From: Rugosimonospora africana
GTDB taxonomy: Bacteria; Actinomycetota; Actinomycetes; Mycobacteriales; Micromonosporaceae
Reading direction: 5' to 3'
Assembly: GCF_016862975.1 (NCBI RefSeq)
Contig: NZ_BONZ01000076.1
Coordinates: forward strand, 1 to 64,000
DNA length: 64,000 nt
Shown here: positions 24,756-36,790 of the stretch, piece after piece
Layout of the letters: each line of letters opens with the position of its first letter
Numbering within the stretch: position 1 is the first letter of the stretch
Translations under genes and position numbers: made by a program
Notes under the pieces: generated by a model
Databases searched by the model: none
What the model was told of the DNA's origin: nothing
The model's input: the letters and a program-made list of their open reading frames with translations, nothing else

Positions 24756-26414
24756 GTGCCCGGCTATCCGCGTCCCCGCACGGTGCCTCCGCGCCCGCTC
24801 GCCGACCTCGCCGACCTGCTCGACCTGGGCGTCGGGCCCGACGAGGTCGGGGCAGAGCTGGTCTCCGGTGAAGCAGAGGGCGTGCCCGCCTCCGCTCGGA
24901 TCGTCGGCGACCCCGGCACGCTGGTGCGCGGGGTGACCCACGCCAGCGATGCGGTGGTGCCCGGCGACCTCTTCGCCGCGCTACCCGGCGCGAAGGTGCA
25001 CGGTGCCCGGTTCATCCCGGCGGCCGCCGAGGCCGGCGCGGTCGCGGTGCTCACCGACCAGGCCGGCGCCGAGGCCGCCGACCAGGCCGGGCTGCCCGCG
25101 CTGATCGTTCCGGAGCCGCGCAGGGTGCTCGGGCAGGTCGCCGCGGCCATCTACGACCGGCCGACCGAGAAGCTGACCGTGATCGGGATCACAGGCACCG
25201 CGGGCAAGACCTCCACCGCGTACCTCATCGAGTCCGGCCTGCGCGCCGCCGGCATCACGACCGGGCTGATCGGTACGGTCGAGACCCGGCTCGGCGACCT
25301 CGTCATCGAATCCGAGCGGACCACCCCGGAGGCCGGTGATCTCCAGGCGCTGTTCGCCGTCGCGGTGGAGCGCGGGGTCTCCGCCCTGGTCATGGAGGTG
25401 TCCAGCCACGCCCTGGCGCTGTCCCGGGTGGAGGGCACCGCGTTCACCGTCGGCGGGTACACCAACTTCGGCACCGACCACCTCGACTTCCACGCCTCCA
25501 TCGAGGAGTACTTCGAGGCCAAGGCCATGCTGTTCGACGGGCGGTGCCGGTACGAGGTGATCAACCTCGATGAGCCGGCTCTCCAGCCGCTGCTGCGCCC
25601 GGCCACGATCACCTATTCGGCGAACGGCGACACCGCCGCGACCTGGTGGGCGGACGGGATCGAGGAAGCCGGGTACGGTCAGCGGTTCCGGGTACACGGG
25701 CCGAACGGCGTCGAGGTCGACGGCGCGGTCTCCCTGCCCGGCCGGCACAACGTCGCCAACGCGCTGCTCGCCCTGGCGAGCCTCGTCGCCGCCGGAGTGG
25801 AGGCCGAGGTCGCCGCGATCGGGATCGCGGCCTGCCCCGGGCTGCCGGGGCGGCTGGAGCGGGTCGCCGCGCCCGGCCCGGTGGTCGGGGTGGTGGACTA
25901 CGCGCACAAGCCGGACGCGATCGTGGCAGCCCTCGCCGCGCTGCGCCAGGCGGGCACCGGACGGCTGATCTGCGTGATCGGCGCCGGCGGCGACCGGGAC
26001 CGCGGCAAGCGGCCGATGATGGGCCAGGCCGCGGCGGAGGGCGCCGACTTCGTCCTGATCACCGACGACAATCCCCGGACCGAGGACCCGGCGGCCATCC
26101 GGGCCGAGGTTTTGCGGGGCGCGCAGGCGGTATCCGGTGCTCAAGTGATCGAGATGGCCGGCCGCCGGCAGGCCATCGCCGAGGCGGTCGCCCGGGCGCA
26201 GCCCGGGGACGTCGTGGCGCTGCTGGGCAAGGGCCACGAGCGGGGGCAGGAGATCGACGGCGAGATCCAGCCGTTCGACGACCGGATCGAACTCGCCCGG
26301 GCGCTGACTGAACGGTTCGGTGAGGATGCCCGGCCGACGGGGGCGGAATCCGGAGATCCCGGACAGGCTGACCAGGCGGCGACTCCCGGCGACCGGAGTC
26401 AGGAGGCACGATGA
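24756..26414 (+). CDS. murE: UDP-MurNAc-L-Ala-D-Glu:meso-diaminopimelate ligase
   Basis: 552 residues. The ATP loop is ITGTAGKTSTAYLIESG; central-domain blocks are ERTTPEAGDLQALF and VSSHALALSRVEG. The C-terminal domain has the DNPR signature (ITDDNPRTEDP) that selects meso-diaminopimelate over lysine, so the wall is of the DAP type. It adds the third residue of the stem peptide in the cytoplasm. The start is set at GTG 24756 by the TAGGGT box. Its stop overlaps the murF ATG. Confidence 0.95.
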   Translation: MPGYPRPRTVPPRPLADLADLLDLGVGPDEVGAELVSGEAEGVPASARIVGDPGTLVRGVTHASDAVVPGDLFAALPGAKVHGARFIPAAAEAGAVAVLTDQAGAEAADQAGLPALIVPEPRRVLGQVAAAIYDRPTEKLTVIGITGTAGKTSTAYLIESGLRAAGITTGLIGTVETRLGDLVIESERTTPEAGDLQALFAVAVERGVSALVMEVSSHALALSRVEGTAFTVGGYTNFGTDHLDFHASIEEYFEAKAMLFDGRCRYEVINLDEPALQPLLRPATITYSANGDTAATWWADGIEEAGYGQRFRVHGPNGVEVDGAVSLPGRHNVANALLALASLVAAGVEAEVAAIGIAACPGLPGRLERVAAPGPVVGVVDYAHKPDAIVAALAALRQAGTGRLICVIGAGGDRDRGKRPMMGQAAAEGADFVLITDDNPRTEDPAAIRAEVLRGAQAVSGAQVIEMAGRRQAIAEAVARAQPGDVVALLGKGHERGQEIDGEIQPFDDRIELARALTERFGEDARPTGAESGDPGQADQAATPGDRSQEAR

Positions 26415-27853
26415 TCCCGATGAGGCTCGATGAGGTCGCGGTCGCGGTCTCCGGCAGGCTGGTGGGCGCCGACCCGGCGGCGACGGTGACCGGCAGCGTG
26501 GAGTTCGACTCCCGCAAGATCGGTCGGGGAGGGCTGTTCGTGGCCTTCCTCGGAGAGAACGCTGACGGGCACGACTTCGCCCCGACCGCGATGACCGCCG
26601 GCGCTGTCGCTGTGCTCGGCACCCGGGAACTGCCCGGGGTGCCGATGGTGATCGTGTCCGACCCGCTGGCCGCGATGGCCGCGCTGGCCAGGGCCGTGGT
26701 CGACCGGCTGCCCGAGCTGACGATCGTCGGGCTGACCGGCTCCTCCGGCAAGACCACCACGAAGGACCTGATCGCCCAGTTGACCGCTCGCCTCGGCCCG
26801 ACCGTCGCGCCGGCCGGCTCGTTCAACAACGAGTTGGGCCACCCGTACACGGTGCTGCAGGCCGGTCCGGAGACCCGGTACCTGGTGCTGGAGATGGGCG
26901 CCCGCGGGATCGGGCACATCCGGTACCTGGCGCAGGCCGCGCCGCCCCGCATCGGCGTGGTGCTCAACGTCGGCGTGGCGCACATCGGCGAGTTCGGGTC
27001 GCAGGACCAGATCGCGGTGGCCAAGGGCGAACTGGTCGAGGCGCTGGGCCCGGACGGGCTCGCGGTGCTGAACGCGGACGATCCGCGGGTGGCCGCGATG
27101 GCGTCCCGGACCATCGCCCGGGTGGTGATGGTCGGCGAGGCCGACTCGGCCGAGGTACGGGCGCGGGACGTGCGCCTCGACGACCGCGGACGCGCCTCGT
27201 ACACGCTGGTCACGCCGGAGGGCAGTGCCGCCGTACAGCTCGCGGTCACCGGCCGCCACCAGGTGGCGAACACGCTCGCGGCGGCCGCGGTCGCCCGTGA
27301 GCTGGGTGCCCCGGTGGCCGACCTGGCCGGTTGGCTCGGCGAGCTGCGGCTGGTGTCGACCCGCAGGATGGATGTGTTCGACCGTGCCGACGATGTCACG
27401 GTCATCGATGATTCGTACAACGCCAATCCGGCTTCGACCTCGGCGGCACTGACGGCGCTGACGGACATGGTCCGCGGCCGGCGGGAGCGTGCGGACCGGG
27501 CGGACGGAGCCCGGGTGCGCAGCATCGCCGTGCTCGGTTACATGGCCGAGATGGGCGAGTACGAGCGGTCTGGCCACGAGGAGGTCGGACACCTGGCGGC
27601 CACGCTGGGCGTCGACCTGCTCGTCGTGGTCGGTCAGCAGGCCGCGCCGATCCATGACGGAGCGGTCGCGGTGGCCAATTGGGGAGGGAAGTCGGTGCAG
27701 GTGACCGATCAGGACGCCGCCGTCGCGTTGTTGCGCGACGAGCTGCGCGCTGGCGACGTGGTACTGGTGAAGGGTTCGCGGTACCGCACCTGGGCGGTGG
27801 CGGACGCGCTGCGTGCCCCGGAGGAGCTGGACCGCGCGGAGAGCCACTCGTGA
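26411..27853 (+). CDS. murF: UDP-MurNAc-tripeptide:D-Ala-D-Ala ligase
   Basis: 480 residues. The ATP loop is [18 protein letters not shown]; further blocks are [29 protein letters not shown] and [12 protein letters not shown]. It completes the UDP-MurNAc-pentapeptide. ATG 26411 is preceded by GGAGG and overlaps the murE stop (ATGA). The mraY start overlaps its own stop, so all three are translationally coupled. Confidence 0.96.
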   Translation: MIPMRLDEVAVAVSGRLVGADPAATVTGSVEFDSRKIGRGGLFVAFLGENADGHDFAPTAMTAGAVAVLGTRELPGVPMVIVSDPLAAMAALARAVVDRLPELTIVGLTGSSGKTTTKDLIAQLTARLGPTVAPAGSFNNELGHPYTVLQAGPETRYLVLEMGARGIGHIRYLAQAAPPRIGVVLNVGVAHIGEFGSQDQIAVAKGELVEALGPDGLAVLNADDPRVAAMASRTIARVVMVGEADSAEVRARDVRLDDRGRASYTLVTPEGSAAVQLAVTGRHQVANTLAAAAVARELGAPVADLAGWLGELRLVSTRRMDVFDRADDVTVIDDSYNANPASTSAALTALTDMVRGRRERADRADGARVRSIAVLGYMAEMGEYERSGHEEVGHLAATLGVDLLVVVGQQAAPIHDGAVAVANWGGKSVQVTDQDAAVALLRDELRAGDVVLVKGSRYRTWAVADALRAPEELDRAESHS

Positions 27854-28953
27854 GGTCCGTCATCGTGGCGGCCTGCGTGGCCTTCGTGCTGTCCCTGTTC
27901 GGGACGCCGTTCGCCATCAGGGGTTTCACCAAACTGAAAGCGGCCCAGCCGATCCGGGACATCAACGTGTCCCACTCCGGCAAGCGTGGCACGCCGACCA
28001 TGGGCGGGGTGGTGTTCATCGTCGCCACGGTGGTCGCCTACTTCGCCGGCCACCTGGTGCTCAAGACGCTGCCGGACACCCAGATCGTGCCGCCCAGGCC
28101 GACCGTCACCGGGCTGGTGCTGCTCGGACTCATGGTGTTCTGCGGCGGCATCGGCTTCATCGACGACTTTCTCAAGGTGCGCAAGCGCAACAGCCTCGGG
28201 CTGAACAAGCGCGGCAAGCTGATCCTGCAGGTCATCGTCGGTGCGGTGTTCGGCATCGTCGCGCTGTACTTCCCGGCCACCAACGGGCAGACAGTCGCGA
28301 GTACGGACATCTCGTTCGTGCGGGACATCCACTGGCTGAACATCGGCAAGGTGGCCGCCGTCGTGCTGTTCGTCGCGGTGATCATGTCGACCACCAACGG
28401 CGTGAACCTCACCGACGGGTTGGACGGCCTGGCCACCGGCGCCTCGGTGATGGTGATCGGCGGGTACATGCTGATCGCGTTCTGGCAGTACCGGCACTGG
28501 TGCGCGGACACCCACGCGCCCGGGTTCACCGCGCAGTACTGCTACCAGGTGCGCGACCCGCTGGAGATCGGCCTGATCGCCGGGGCCGCGGCCGGGGCAC
28601 TGCTCGGCTTCCTGTGGTGGAACGCCTCGCCGGCCCGGATCTTCATGGGCGACACCGGCTCGATGGCGCTCGGCGGGCTCATCGGCGGCCTGGCCATCTC
28701 CACCCGTACCGAGCTTTTGCTGCTGGTCATGGGCCTGCTGTTCGTGATCATCACGATGTCGCTGATCATTCAGATCATCTCATTCCGGACTACCGGTAAA
28801 CGGGTGTTCCGGATGTCTCCACTGCACCATCACTTCGAGCTGGCCGGCTGGAGTGAGGTCAACATCGTGATCCGGTTCTGGATCATCGCGGGCATCGGTG
28901 TGACCGTCGCGCTCGGCCTGTTCTACGGCGACTTCCTGAGGAACGTGTATTGA
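27850..28953 (+). CDS. mraY: Phospho-MurNAc-pentapeptide transferase MraY
   Basis: 367 residues, polytopic (about ten helices). It makes lipid I at the inner face of the membrane. Catalytic blocks: [45 protein letters not shown] and the histidine cluster [14 protein letters not shown]. Start GTG 27850 overlaps the murF TGA. The stop overlaps the TTG of murD. Confidence 0.97.
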   Translation: MRSVIVAACVAFVLSLFGTPFAIRGFTKLKAAQPIRDINVSHSGKRGTPTMGGVVFIVATVVAYFAGHLVLKTLPDTQIVPPRPTVTGLVLLGLMVFCGGIGFIDDFLKVRKRNSLGLNKRGKLILQVIVGAVFGIVALYFPATNGQTVASTDISFVRDIHWLNIGKVAAVVLFVAVIMSTTNGVNLTDGLDGLATGASVMVIGGYMLIAFWQYRHWCADTHAPGFTAQYCYQVRDPLEIGLIAGAAAGALLGFLWWNASPARIFMGDTGSMALGGLIGGLAISTRTELLLLVMGLLFVIITMSLIIQIISFRTTGKRVFRMSPLHHHFELAGWSEVNIVIRFWIIAGIGVTVALGLFYGDFLRNVY

Positions 28954-30404
28954 ACCGGGTCCTGATCGGTGGCGCCGGCGTGGCCGGCGTCGCCGCGGCG
29001 CGCGTGCTGCGGGCCGGGGGCGCGGACGTCACCCTGGTGTCTGCCAAGTCGTCGGCCGGCTCCGATGAGCTGGCCGACGAGGGCGTCGCGGTGGTGATCG
29101 CCGACCCGGCGCCGATCGAGCTGCTGGACGGGATCGACGAACTGGTCGTCTCGCCCGGCTTCACGCCGCGCAACCCGCTCGTCACCGCAGCGCTCGACCG
29201 GGGCCTGGAGGTGTACAGCGAGCCGGAGCTGGCCTGGCGGCTACGCGGCGCGGGTGCACCGGACTGGCTGGGTATCACCGGTACCAACGGCAAGACCACG
29301 ACGACCACGATGCTGGCCGCCATCCTCACCGCGGCCGGCCTGAGCGCGGCGGCGCTCGGCAACATCGGCGAGCCGCTGGTCTTCGCGGCCAGCGGGATCT
29401 CCGGGCCGGGGCACCAGCTGGCCGGCACGCCCAGCTACGAGGTGCTGGCCGTCGAGCTGTCCAGCTTCCAGTTGCACTGGTCGCGCGACCTCGCACCCCG
29501 GGCCGGCGCGCTGCTCAACCTCGCCGAGGACCACCTCGACTGGCACGGCTCCTTCGAGGCGTACGCGCAGGCCAAGGAGGCGATCTGGCGCGCCGCCACG
29601 CCGGAGGGCGGCGGGGTGGCGGTGGGCAATCTCGATGACCCACGGGTCGCCGAGGCGCTGTCCCGAGTGACCGGCCGCACGGTCGGCTTCACGCTGGCCG
29701 CGCCGAACGCCGGTGAGCTGGGTGTGCGCGACGGCTGGCTGTACGACGACGCGTTCGGCGGCGGGCGGCTGGTCGAGGCGACGGCGATCCGGCCGCCGGG
29801 TGCGCACAACGTCAGCAACGCGCTGGCCGCCGCGGCGCTGGCCCTGTCGTACGGGGTCGGGCCGGCGGCGGTACGCGACGGGCTGGCCGGGTACCGGCCG
29901 GAAGGGCACCGCAACGCGTACGTGGCCACTGTCGCCGGAGTGGACTACGTGGACGACAGCAAGGCGACCAACCCGCACGCCGCGTACGCGTCGTTGACCG
30001 CGTACCCGCGTGTGGTCTGGGTGGCCGGCGGTCAGCTCAAGGGCGTGGACGTCGGTGAGCTGGTGGCCAGCGTGGCCGACCGGCTCGCCGGGGCGGTCCT
30101 GCTCGGGGTCGATCGCGCCCAGGTGGCACAGGCGTTGGCGCGACACGCCCCGCAGGTACCGGTGGTGGATGTGGCCAGCGTCGATGATGGTGCGATGGGC
30201 GAGGTGGTGCGCGCGGCGGCCGAGCTGGCGCGTCCCGGCGACACCGTGCTCCTGGCGCCGGCGGCCGCATCCCTGGACATGTACCCCAGCTACGCCCGGC
30301 GGGGTGACGCGTTCGCCGCCGCGGTGGGCGAACTGGCGGAGCGGGCCGGCGAGCCGGCGAGGGACGGTCGGGCCGACCGGGATCCAGGAGGCGCCCCGAG
30401 ATGA
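28950..30404 (+). CDS. murD: UDP-MurNAc-L-Ala:D-Glu ligase
   Basis: 484 residues. The ATP motif is [19 protein letters not shown]; also [37 protein letters not shown] and [11 protein letters not shown]. It adds D-Glu, the residue later amidated by MurT/GatD. The start is TTG 28950, with TGAGGAA 6 nt upstream, overlapping the mraY stop. The stop overlaps the ftsW ATG. The Asp/Glu-rich tail is poorly conserved. Confidence 0.96.
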   Translation: MNRVLIGGAGVAGVAAARVLRAGGADVTLVSAKSSAGSDELADEGVAVVIADPAPIELLDGIDELVVSPGFTPRNPLVTAALDRGLEVYSEPELAWRLRGAGAPDWLGITGTNGKTTTTTMLAAILTAAGLSAAALGNIGEPLVFAASGISGPGHQLAGTPSYEVLAVELSSFQLHWSRDLAPRAGALLNLAEDHLDWHGSFEAYAQAKEAIWRAATPEGGGVAVGNLDDPRVAEALSRVTGRTVGFTLAAPNAGELGVRDGWLYDDAFGGGRLVEATAIRPPGAHNVSNALAAAALALSYGVGPAAVRDGLAGYRPEGHRNAYVATVAGVDYVDDSKATNPHAAYASLTAYPRVVWVAGGQLKGVDVGELVASVADRLAGAVLLGVDRAQVAQALARHAPQVPVVDVASVDDGAMGEVVRAAAELARPGDTVLLAPAAASLDMYPSYARRGDAFAAAVGELAERAGEPARDGRADRDPGGAPR

Positions 30405-31813
30405 CCGCCGAGGTCGAGGCGGGATCGCGCTCCCGCGAGTGGAACCGGGCCGGCGTCCGGTCGGGTCCGCTCGCCGCGCTGCGCGGTGTGCTCGCCCGGC
30501 CCCTGGCGTCGTACTACCTGCTGCTGTCCAGCTCCGGCCTGCTGCTGGTGATCGGCCTGGTCATGGTGTTCTCGGCGACCAGTGTTCAGTCCTACGCCGG
30601 CTCCGGCAACGCGTACGAGCAGGTCACCTGGCAGACCCTGTACGCGCTGATCGGGCTCGTCGCCTTTTGGATCTTCCAGCGGCTGCCGGTGGACACCTAC
30701 CGCTCGCTGGGCAAGCCGCTCCTGATCATCTCGATCGTCCTGCTCACCCTGCTGGACCTGCTCAGCCTCGCGGTCAGGTTCCACATCCTGCGCCACCCCG
30801 GATTCGGCTCGCTGCTGCACGCGGACGTGCACAACAGCAACTGGCTCTACATCGGCCCGCTGCAGATGCAGCCGTCCGAGCTGGCCAAGCTGGCGCTGAC
30901 CCTGTGGGGCGCCGGGGTGCTGGAGGCCAAGGGGTCGGAGATCGGGAACTGGCGAGAACTGGCCCGGCCGCTGTTCCCGGTGGTGGGGCTGATCGTGGTG
31001 ATGGTCGGGGTGAACGACCTCGGCACCACCCTCTGCCTGATGATCCTGTTCCTCGGGCTGCTCTGGGCCGCCGGGGTGCGTTGGCGGGTGTTCGCCGCGC
31101 TCGGCATGGTCGGGCTGGCCGGCGTGGTGGTGCTGATCTCGACGGTGGCGTACCGGGTCGCCCGGATCACCACGTTCGCCGGGCACAGCAGCCCCAAGGC
31201 TCAGGACGGGCCGGCGTACCAGGGGCTGCACGGCCTGTACGCGATCGCCGACGGCGGCTGGTTCGGGGTCGGGCTCGGCGAGAGCCGGCTCAAGTGGGGT
31301 TGGCTGCCCAACGCGCACAACGACTTCATCTTCGCGATCATCGCCGAGGAGTTGGGCGTGGTCGGCTGCTTCGTGGTACTCGGCCTGCTGTCCGTGCTCG
31401 CGTACACAGGCCTGCGCATCGCCCGCCGGGTGCAGACCCCGTTCCGGCGGATGGTGGCCGCGGCGATCACCGTCTGGTTGGTCGGTCAGGCCACGATCAA
31501 CATCGGCGGAGTGGTCGGCCTGCTGCCGATCACCGGCCTGCCGCTGCCGTTCATCTCGGCCGGTGGCACCGCGTTGATCGTCACGCTCGCCGCGGTGGGG
31601 CTGCTCGCCTCGTTCGCCCGGGCGGAGCCGGACGCGGCCCGGGCACTGCACGCCCGGCCGTCGGACCGGTGGGTACGGCTACTCTGGGCGCCGCTCCCGC
31701 CGTTGCCGAAAAACCGGCGGGGTACTCCCAACCGGGCATCGCGCCCGCCGCGACGACCGACCCAGAACCGGGCGCCGCGACGGCCGCGCCGCCCGTCGCA
31801 GGACACCCGGTGA
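30401..31813 (+). CDS. ftsW: SEDS peptidoglycan glycosyltransferase FtsW
   Basis: 470 residues, about ten membrane helices between residues 35 and 415. SEDS signatures: LLLVIGLVMVFSATSV, LQMQPSELAKLAL, LPNAHNDFIFAIIAEELGVVG and LPLPFISAGGTALIVTL. It polymerises septal glycan from lipid II with FtsI. The C-terminal 60 residues are Arg/Pro-rich and cytoplasmic. ATG 30401 has AGGAGG 8 nt upstream and overlaps the murD stop. Confidence 0.95.
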   Translation: MTAEVEAGSRSREWNRAGVRSGPLAALRGVLARPLASYYLLLSSSGLLLVIGLVMVFSATSVQSYAGSGNAYEQVTWQTLYALIGLVAFWIFQRLPVDTYRSLGKPLLIISIVLLTLLDLLSLAVRFHILRHPGFGSLLHADVHNSNWLYIGPLQMQPSELAKLALTLWGAGVLEAKGSEIGNWRELARPLFPVVGLIVVMVGVNDLGTTLCLMILFLGLLWAAGVRWRVFAALGMVGLAGVVVLISTVAYRVARITTFAGHSSPKAQDGPAYQGLHGLYAIADGGWFGVGLGESRLKWGWLPNAHNDFIFAIIAEELGVVGCFVVLGLLSVLAYTGLRIARRVQTPFRRMVAAAITVWLVGQATINIGGVVGLLPITGLPLPFISAGGTALIVTLAAVGLLASFARAEPDAARALHARPSDRWVRLLWAPLPPLPKNRRGTPNRASRPPRRPTQNRAPRRPRRPSQDTR

Positions 31814-31885
31814 GCCGAGGAGCGAGGCGGTGCGGTCCCACCGGCCGCCTTGGAGAACAGCAGATGGTGAGAAGAGGAGCCGAGT
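31811..31885 (+). other. ftsW-murG spacer with GAGC-AGCGAGG-type motif
   Basis: CGAGGAGCGAGG (31816-31827) follows the ftsW stop directly. The same motif recurs twice after murG. Nothing else recognisable apart from the murG Shine-Dalgarno. Confidence 0.4.
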
Positions 31886-33037
31886 ATGGCGTGGGATAGG
31901 CCGGGCGGGTTCGGCCAGGTGAGCGACCCAGGGCCGAAGTTGCGGTCGATCGTGCTGGCCGGTGGGGGGACCGGTGGGCACATCTACCCGCTGCTGGCCT
32001 TCGCCGACTGCCTGCGCCGGCACGACCCCCGGCTGCGGATCACCTGCCTGGGTACCCCCCGCGGGCTGGAAAACGAGATCATCCCGCCGCGCGGCTACGA
32101 CCTGCGGCTCGTCCCGGCGTACCAGCTGCCCCGTTCGATCAACATGAACCTGGTGCGTACGCCGGACCGGATGTGGCGGGCGTCGAAGGCGACCCGGGCG
32201 GTGCTCGACGAGGTGGACGCCGACGTGGTGGTCGGGTTCGGAGGCTACGTCTCGGTACCGGCGTACCTGGCCGCGTGGCGACGGCACACGCCGATCGTGA
32301 TCCACGAGGTGAACGTGCCGCCGGGCGTGGCCAACAAGATGGGCATGCGCTTCACCGACAACCTCGCGGTCGGCTTCCCGTATCAGGTCGAGCAAGTACC
32401 GGCACTCAGCAACGCGCGGGTCACCGGGGTACCGCTGCGGGAGCAGATCTCCCGGCTGGACCGGTGGGCGCTGCGGGCCCGGGCCCGGGAGTACTTCGGG
32501 CTCCACCCGGACCTGCCGGTGCTGTTCGTGTTCGGGGCCTCGCAGGGCGCCCGGTCGATCAACCTGGCCATGGCCGGGGCGGCGAAGTCGCTGTCCTCCG
32601 CCGGAGTCCAGGTCCTGCACATCATGGGTGCCCGCAACGAGCCGGTGGACATCCCGCCGGACCTGCCGGTGCCGTACCGAACGATGACCTTCCTGTCCGA
32701 GATGGAGCTCGGGTACGCGGCGGCCGACCTGACACTGTGTCGGGGCGGCGCCATGACCTGCGCGGAAACTGCCGCAGTCGGCATGCCGGCGGTGTACGTC
32801 CCGCTACCCTACGGAAACGGGGAGCAGCGACGGAACGCCCTGCCGGTGGTCCAGGCGGGTGGCGGTCTGATCGTCGACGATGCCGAACTGAGCCCGGACT
32901 GGATCGAGAGGACGGTGATCCCGTTGGTCCGCGATCCCGCGCGGCTGGCGGCGATGTCCCGCGCGGCCGCGAGCTACGGCAGGCGCGACGGCGACGAGGC
33001 GCTGCGCGCGTACGTCTACCAGGTGGCGGGCTCGTGA
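31886..33037 (+). CDS. murG: UDP-GlcNAc:lipid I GlcNAc transferase MurG
   Basis: 383 residues, GT-B glycosyltransferase at the inner membrane face that turns lipid I into lipid II. N-terminal glycine loop VLAGGGTGGHIYPLLAFAD; also VVGFGGYVSVPAYLAAW, IHEVNVPPGVANKM, FVFGASQGARSINLA and the donor-binding LCRGGAMTCAETAAVGMPAVYVPLPYGNGEQRRNA. ATG 31886 is preceded by GAGGAG. It is the first gene after the tight coupling ends, 72 bp past ftsW. Confidence 0.96.
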   Translation: MAWDRPGGFGQVSDPGPKLRSIVLAGGGTGGHIYPLLAFADCLRRHDPRLRITCLGTPRGLENEIIPPRGYDLRLVPAYQLPRSINMNLVRTPDRMWRASKATRAVLDEVDADVVVGFGGYVSVPAYLAAWRRHTPIVIHEVNVPPGVANKMGMRFTDNLAVGFPYQVEQVPALSNARVTGVPLREQISRLDRWALRARAREYFGLHPDLPVLFVFGASQGARSINLAMAGAAKSLSSAGVQVLHIMGARNEPVDIPPDLPVPYRTMTFLSEMELGYAAADLTLCRGGAMTCAETAAVGMPAVYVPLPYGNGEQRRNALPVVQAGGGLIVDDAELSPDWIERTVIPLVRDPARLAAMSRAAASYGRRDGDEALRAYVYQVAGS

Positions 33038-33113
33038 CCGAGCGTCAGCGAGGGAACCATGAGTTCAGCGCCGTCGTGCCTCACGGCGCGTCCGAGCGGA
33101 GCGAGGAGGCGGC
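33038..33113 (+). repeat. REP-like element between murG and murC
   Basis: Two direct motifs, CGAGCGTCAGCGAGG (33039-33053) and CGAGCGGAGCGAGG (33093-33106), flank a perfect hairpin: GCGCCGT (33068-33074), 8-nt loop, ACGGCGC (33083-33089). The second motif supplies the murC Shine-Dalgarno. Confidence 0.55.
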
Positions 33114-34584
<1,471 letters not shown>

Positions 34585-34598
<14 letters not shown>

Positions 34599-35379
34599 CG
34601 GACGCGAAGACGACCACGGTGCCCGGCGCTGGACTCTGGTCCGGGCGCCGGCCCAGGCGGTACCGTCCTCGGTCCGTCGCTTCAACCAGCGCGCCCGGCA
34701 ACGCCGGATGCAGGCAGCCGCTCCCTGGCTGGCCGGACTCGTCGCGATCGTGCTGCTCGGCCTCGTCGGCCTGGTGCTCTACCGTTCGTCCCTGTTCGGG
34801 GTGCGCAGCGTGGCGGTACGCGGTAACGCGATCGTCACCGCCGATCAGGTGCGGTCGGCGGCCGCGGTGCGGCACAACGCCCCGCTGGCCTCGCTCGACC
34901 TGAAGTCGGTGCAGCGCCGGATCGAGAAGCTGCCGGCGGTGCGCCAGGCGCGGATCACCCGGGACTGGCCGTCCACCCTGGTCGTCACGGTCACCGAACG
35001 CACCCCGGTGGCCGTGCTCGCCCGGCCAGACAAGCGGTACGACGAGATCGACGCGTCCGGCGTGGTGTTCTGTATCGTGCCGGACCGCCCGGACAAGCTC
35101 CCGCTGATCGAGGTGACCTCGCCCGGGCCGTCCGACCGGGGCACCCGGGCCGCGCTGGCGGTGCTCGCCGCGCTGACCGGCGAACTGCGCGACCTGCTCG
35201 GCACGCTGGTGGCGGACTCGCCGACGCAGATCCGGCTGCAGTTGCGCGACGGCCGCCAGGTGGTGTGGGGGGACGCGACCGCCAACACCGAGAAGGCCGA
35301 GGTGGCGACGGTGCTCCTGCGCCGGGGCAAGGGCAAGGTGATCGACGTGAGCGCGCCCAACACGGTGACGGTGAACTGA
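34585..35379 (+). CDS. ftsQ: Cell division protein FtsQ (DivIB)
   Basis: 264 residues. A basic cytoplasmic part, one membrane helix at about residues 45-66 (PWLAGLVAIVLLGLVGLVLY), then the POTRA domain (LFGVRSVAVRGNAIVTADQVRSAA) and the beta domain (LPAVRQARITRDWPSTLVVTVTERTPVAVL). GTG 34585 is chosen because GGAGG lies 6 nt upstream; ATG 34561 would add eight residues and overlap murC by 38 bp. It scaffolds FtsL/FtsB and regulates FtsWI. Confidence 0.93.
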
Positions 35380-35388
35380 GGCTTTCGA

Positions 35389-35413
35389 GGCCCGCCGGGA
35401 CTGTGGGCGGGCC
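35389..35413 (+). terminator. 8-bp hairpin after ftsQ
   Basis: GGCCCGCC (35389-35396), 9-nt loop, GGCGGGCC (35406-35413), 10 bp after the ftsQ stop. No T-run. Confidence 0.4.
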
Positions 35414-35488
35414 GGGGAAAGCAAGGCCAGCCAGGCCCGGGAAAAAACAGCTAACAGCGACGGAGTCGCGACACGCCGGGGCCGGTCC

Positions 35489-35517
35489 TTGGAGGACGGG
35501 GAGGCGACGCATACCTT
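35489..35517 (+). promoter_or_regulatory. Candidate ftsZ promoter TTGGAG-N17-TACCTT
   Basis: -35 TTGGAG at 35489-35494, -10 TACCTT at 35512-35517. It predicts a leader of about 165 nt before ftsZ. Confidence 0.45.
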
Positions 35518-35686
35518 GCCGAAGAGGGCACAGTTGACATAAGTCTAAGCCTCTAGTAAAGGGTGAGGGTTTACCTCTGGCGAGGGTGGGCCTCCACCCT
35601 TGGCGTACGAGGGGTCGGCAGGGTCCGCCCCAAGCTCAGGTCCGCCGTAGGTTGCAGACCGGCCTCGGTCGAAAGGGAAGGTACCG

Positions 35687-36790
35687 ATGACTCCTCCGCA
35701 CAACTATCTCGCGGTAATCAAGGTCGTCGGCATTGGCGGCGGCGGAGTCAACGCGGTCAACCGGATGATCGAGGTTGGCCTCAAGGGCGTCGAGTTCATC
35801 GCGATCAACACCGATGCGCAGGCACTGCTGATGAGCGACGCCGACGTCAAGCTCGACGTCGGCCGGGAGCTGACCCGGGGCCTGGGCGCCGGCGCGAACC
35901 CCGATGTCGGCAAGAACGCAGCCGAGGACCACCGGGACGAGATCGAAGAGGTGCTCAAGGGCGCCGACATGGTGTTTGTGACCTGCGGCGAGGGCGGCGG
36001 CACCGGCACCGGCGGCGCGCCGGTCGTCGCGCAGATCGCCCGGAAGCTGGGCGCGCTGACGATCGGTGTGGTGACCCGGCCGTTCTCGTTCGAGGGCAAG
36101 CGCCGCCAGGTGCAGGCCGAGGCCGGCATCGAAGAGCTGCGCAACCAGTGCGACACGCTGATCGTGATCCCCAACGACCGGCTGCTGGCGCTCGGTGACC
36201 GCGGCATCAGCATGATGGACGCGTTCCGCCAGGCGGACCAGGTGCTGCTCTCCGGTGTGCAGGGCATCACCGACCTGATCACCACGCCCGGCCTGATCAA
36301 CCTCGACTTCGCCGACGTCAAGAGCGTGATGAGCGGCGCCGGCAGCGCGTTGATGGGCATCGGCAGCGCGCGCGGCGACAACCGCGCGGTCGACGCCGCG
36401 CAGCACGCCATCTCCAGCCCGCTGCTGGAGCAGAGCATGGACGGCGCGCGCGGCGTGCTGCTGTCCATCGCCGGCGGCTCGGACCTCGGCCTGTTCGAAA
36501 TCAACGACGCGGCCCAGTTGGTCACCGACGCGGCCCACCCGGACGCGAACATCATCTTCGGTGCGGTCATCGATGACGCGCTCGGCGACGAGGTGCGGGT
36601 GACCGTGATCGCCGCCGGCTTCGACGGGGGCGCCCCGGCATACAAGCCGGTCGAGCCGTCGCGCAAGCAGACGCCGCCGGAGCCGCCGAACGCCGGTGCG
36701 TCCCGGCCACCGACGACACCGCCGCCCACGCCGCGCCGGGTGCTCTTCGATGACGTGGACGTGCCGGACTTCCTCAAGAACGGTGCCTGA
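35687..36790 (+). CDS. ftsZ: Cell division GTPase FtsZ
   Basis: 367 residues. Tubulin-like GTPase that forms the Z ring. N-terminal [37 protein letters not shown], tubulin signature [17 protein letters not shown] and T7 loop [11 protein letters not shown]. The linker is Pro-rich and the C-terminal peptide is [12 protein letters not shown], the site that binds SepF (encoded 950 bp downstream) and other partners. ATG 35687 follows AGGGAAGG. It probably has its own promoter. Confidence 0.98.
   Translation: MTPPHNYLAVIKVVGIGGGGVNAVNRMIEVGLKGVEFIAINTDAQALLMSDADVKLDVGRELTRGLGAGANPDVGKNAAEDHRDEIEEVLKGADMVFVTCGEGGGTGTGGAPVVAQIARKLGALTIGVVTRPFSFEGKRRQVQAEAGIEELRNQCDTLIVIPNDRLLALGDRGISMMDAFRQADQVLLSGVQGITDLITTPGLINLDFADVKSVMSGAGSALMGIGSARGDNRAVDAAQHAISSPLLEQSMDGARGVLLSIAGGSDLGLFEINDAAQLVTDAAHPDANIIFGAVIDDALGDEVRVTVIAAGFDGGAPAYKPVEPSRKQTPPEPPNAGASRPPTTPPPTPRRVLFDDVDVPDFLKNGA

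Larger units (their letters stand above)
35380..35686 (+). promoter_or_regulatory. 307-bp ftsQ-ftsZ gap: terminator hairpin and ftsZ promoters
   Basis: Contains a GC hairpin (35389-35396 with 35406-35413), a well-formed promoter TTGGAG-17 bp-TACCTT (35489-35517), a second -35-like TTGACA (35534-35539) with TAGTAA only 14 bp away, and a 7-bp stem AGGGTGG/CCACCCT (35583-35600). Local GC drops around 35530-35575. No gene. Confidence 0.5.
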
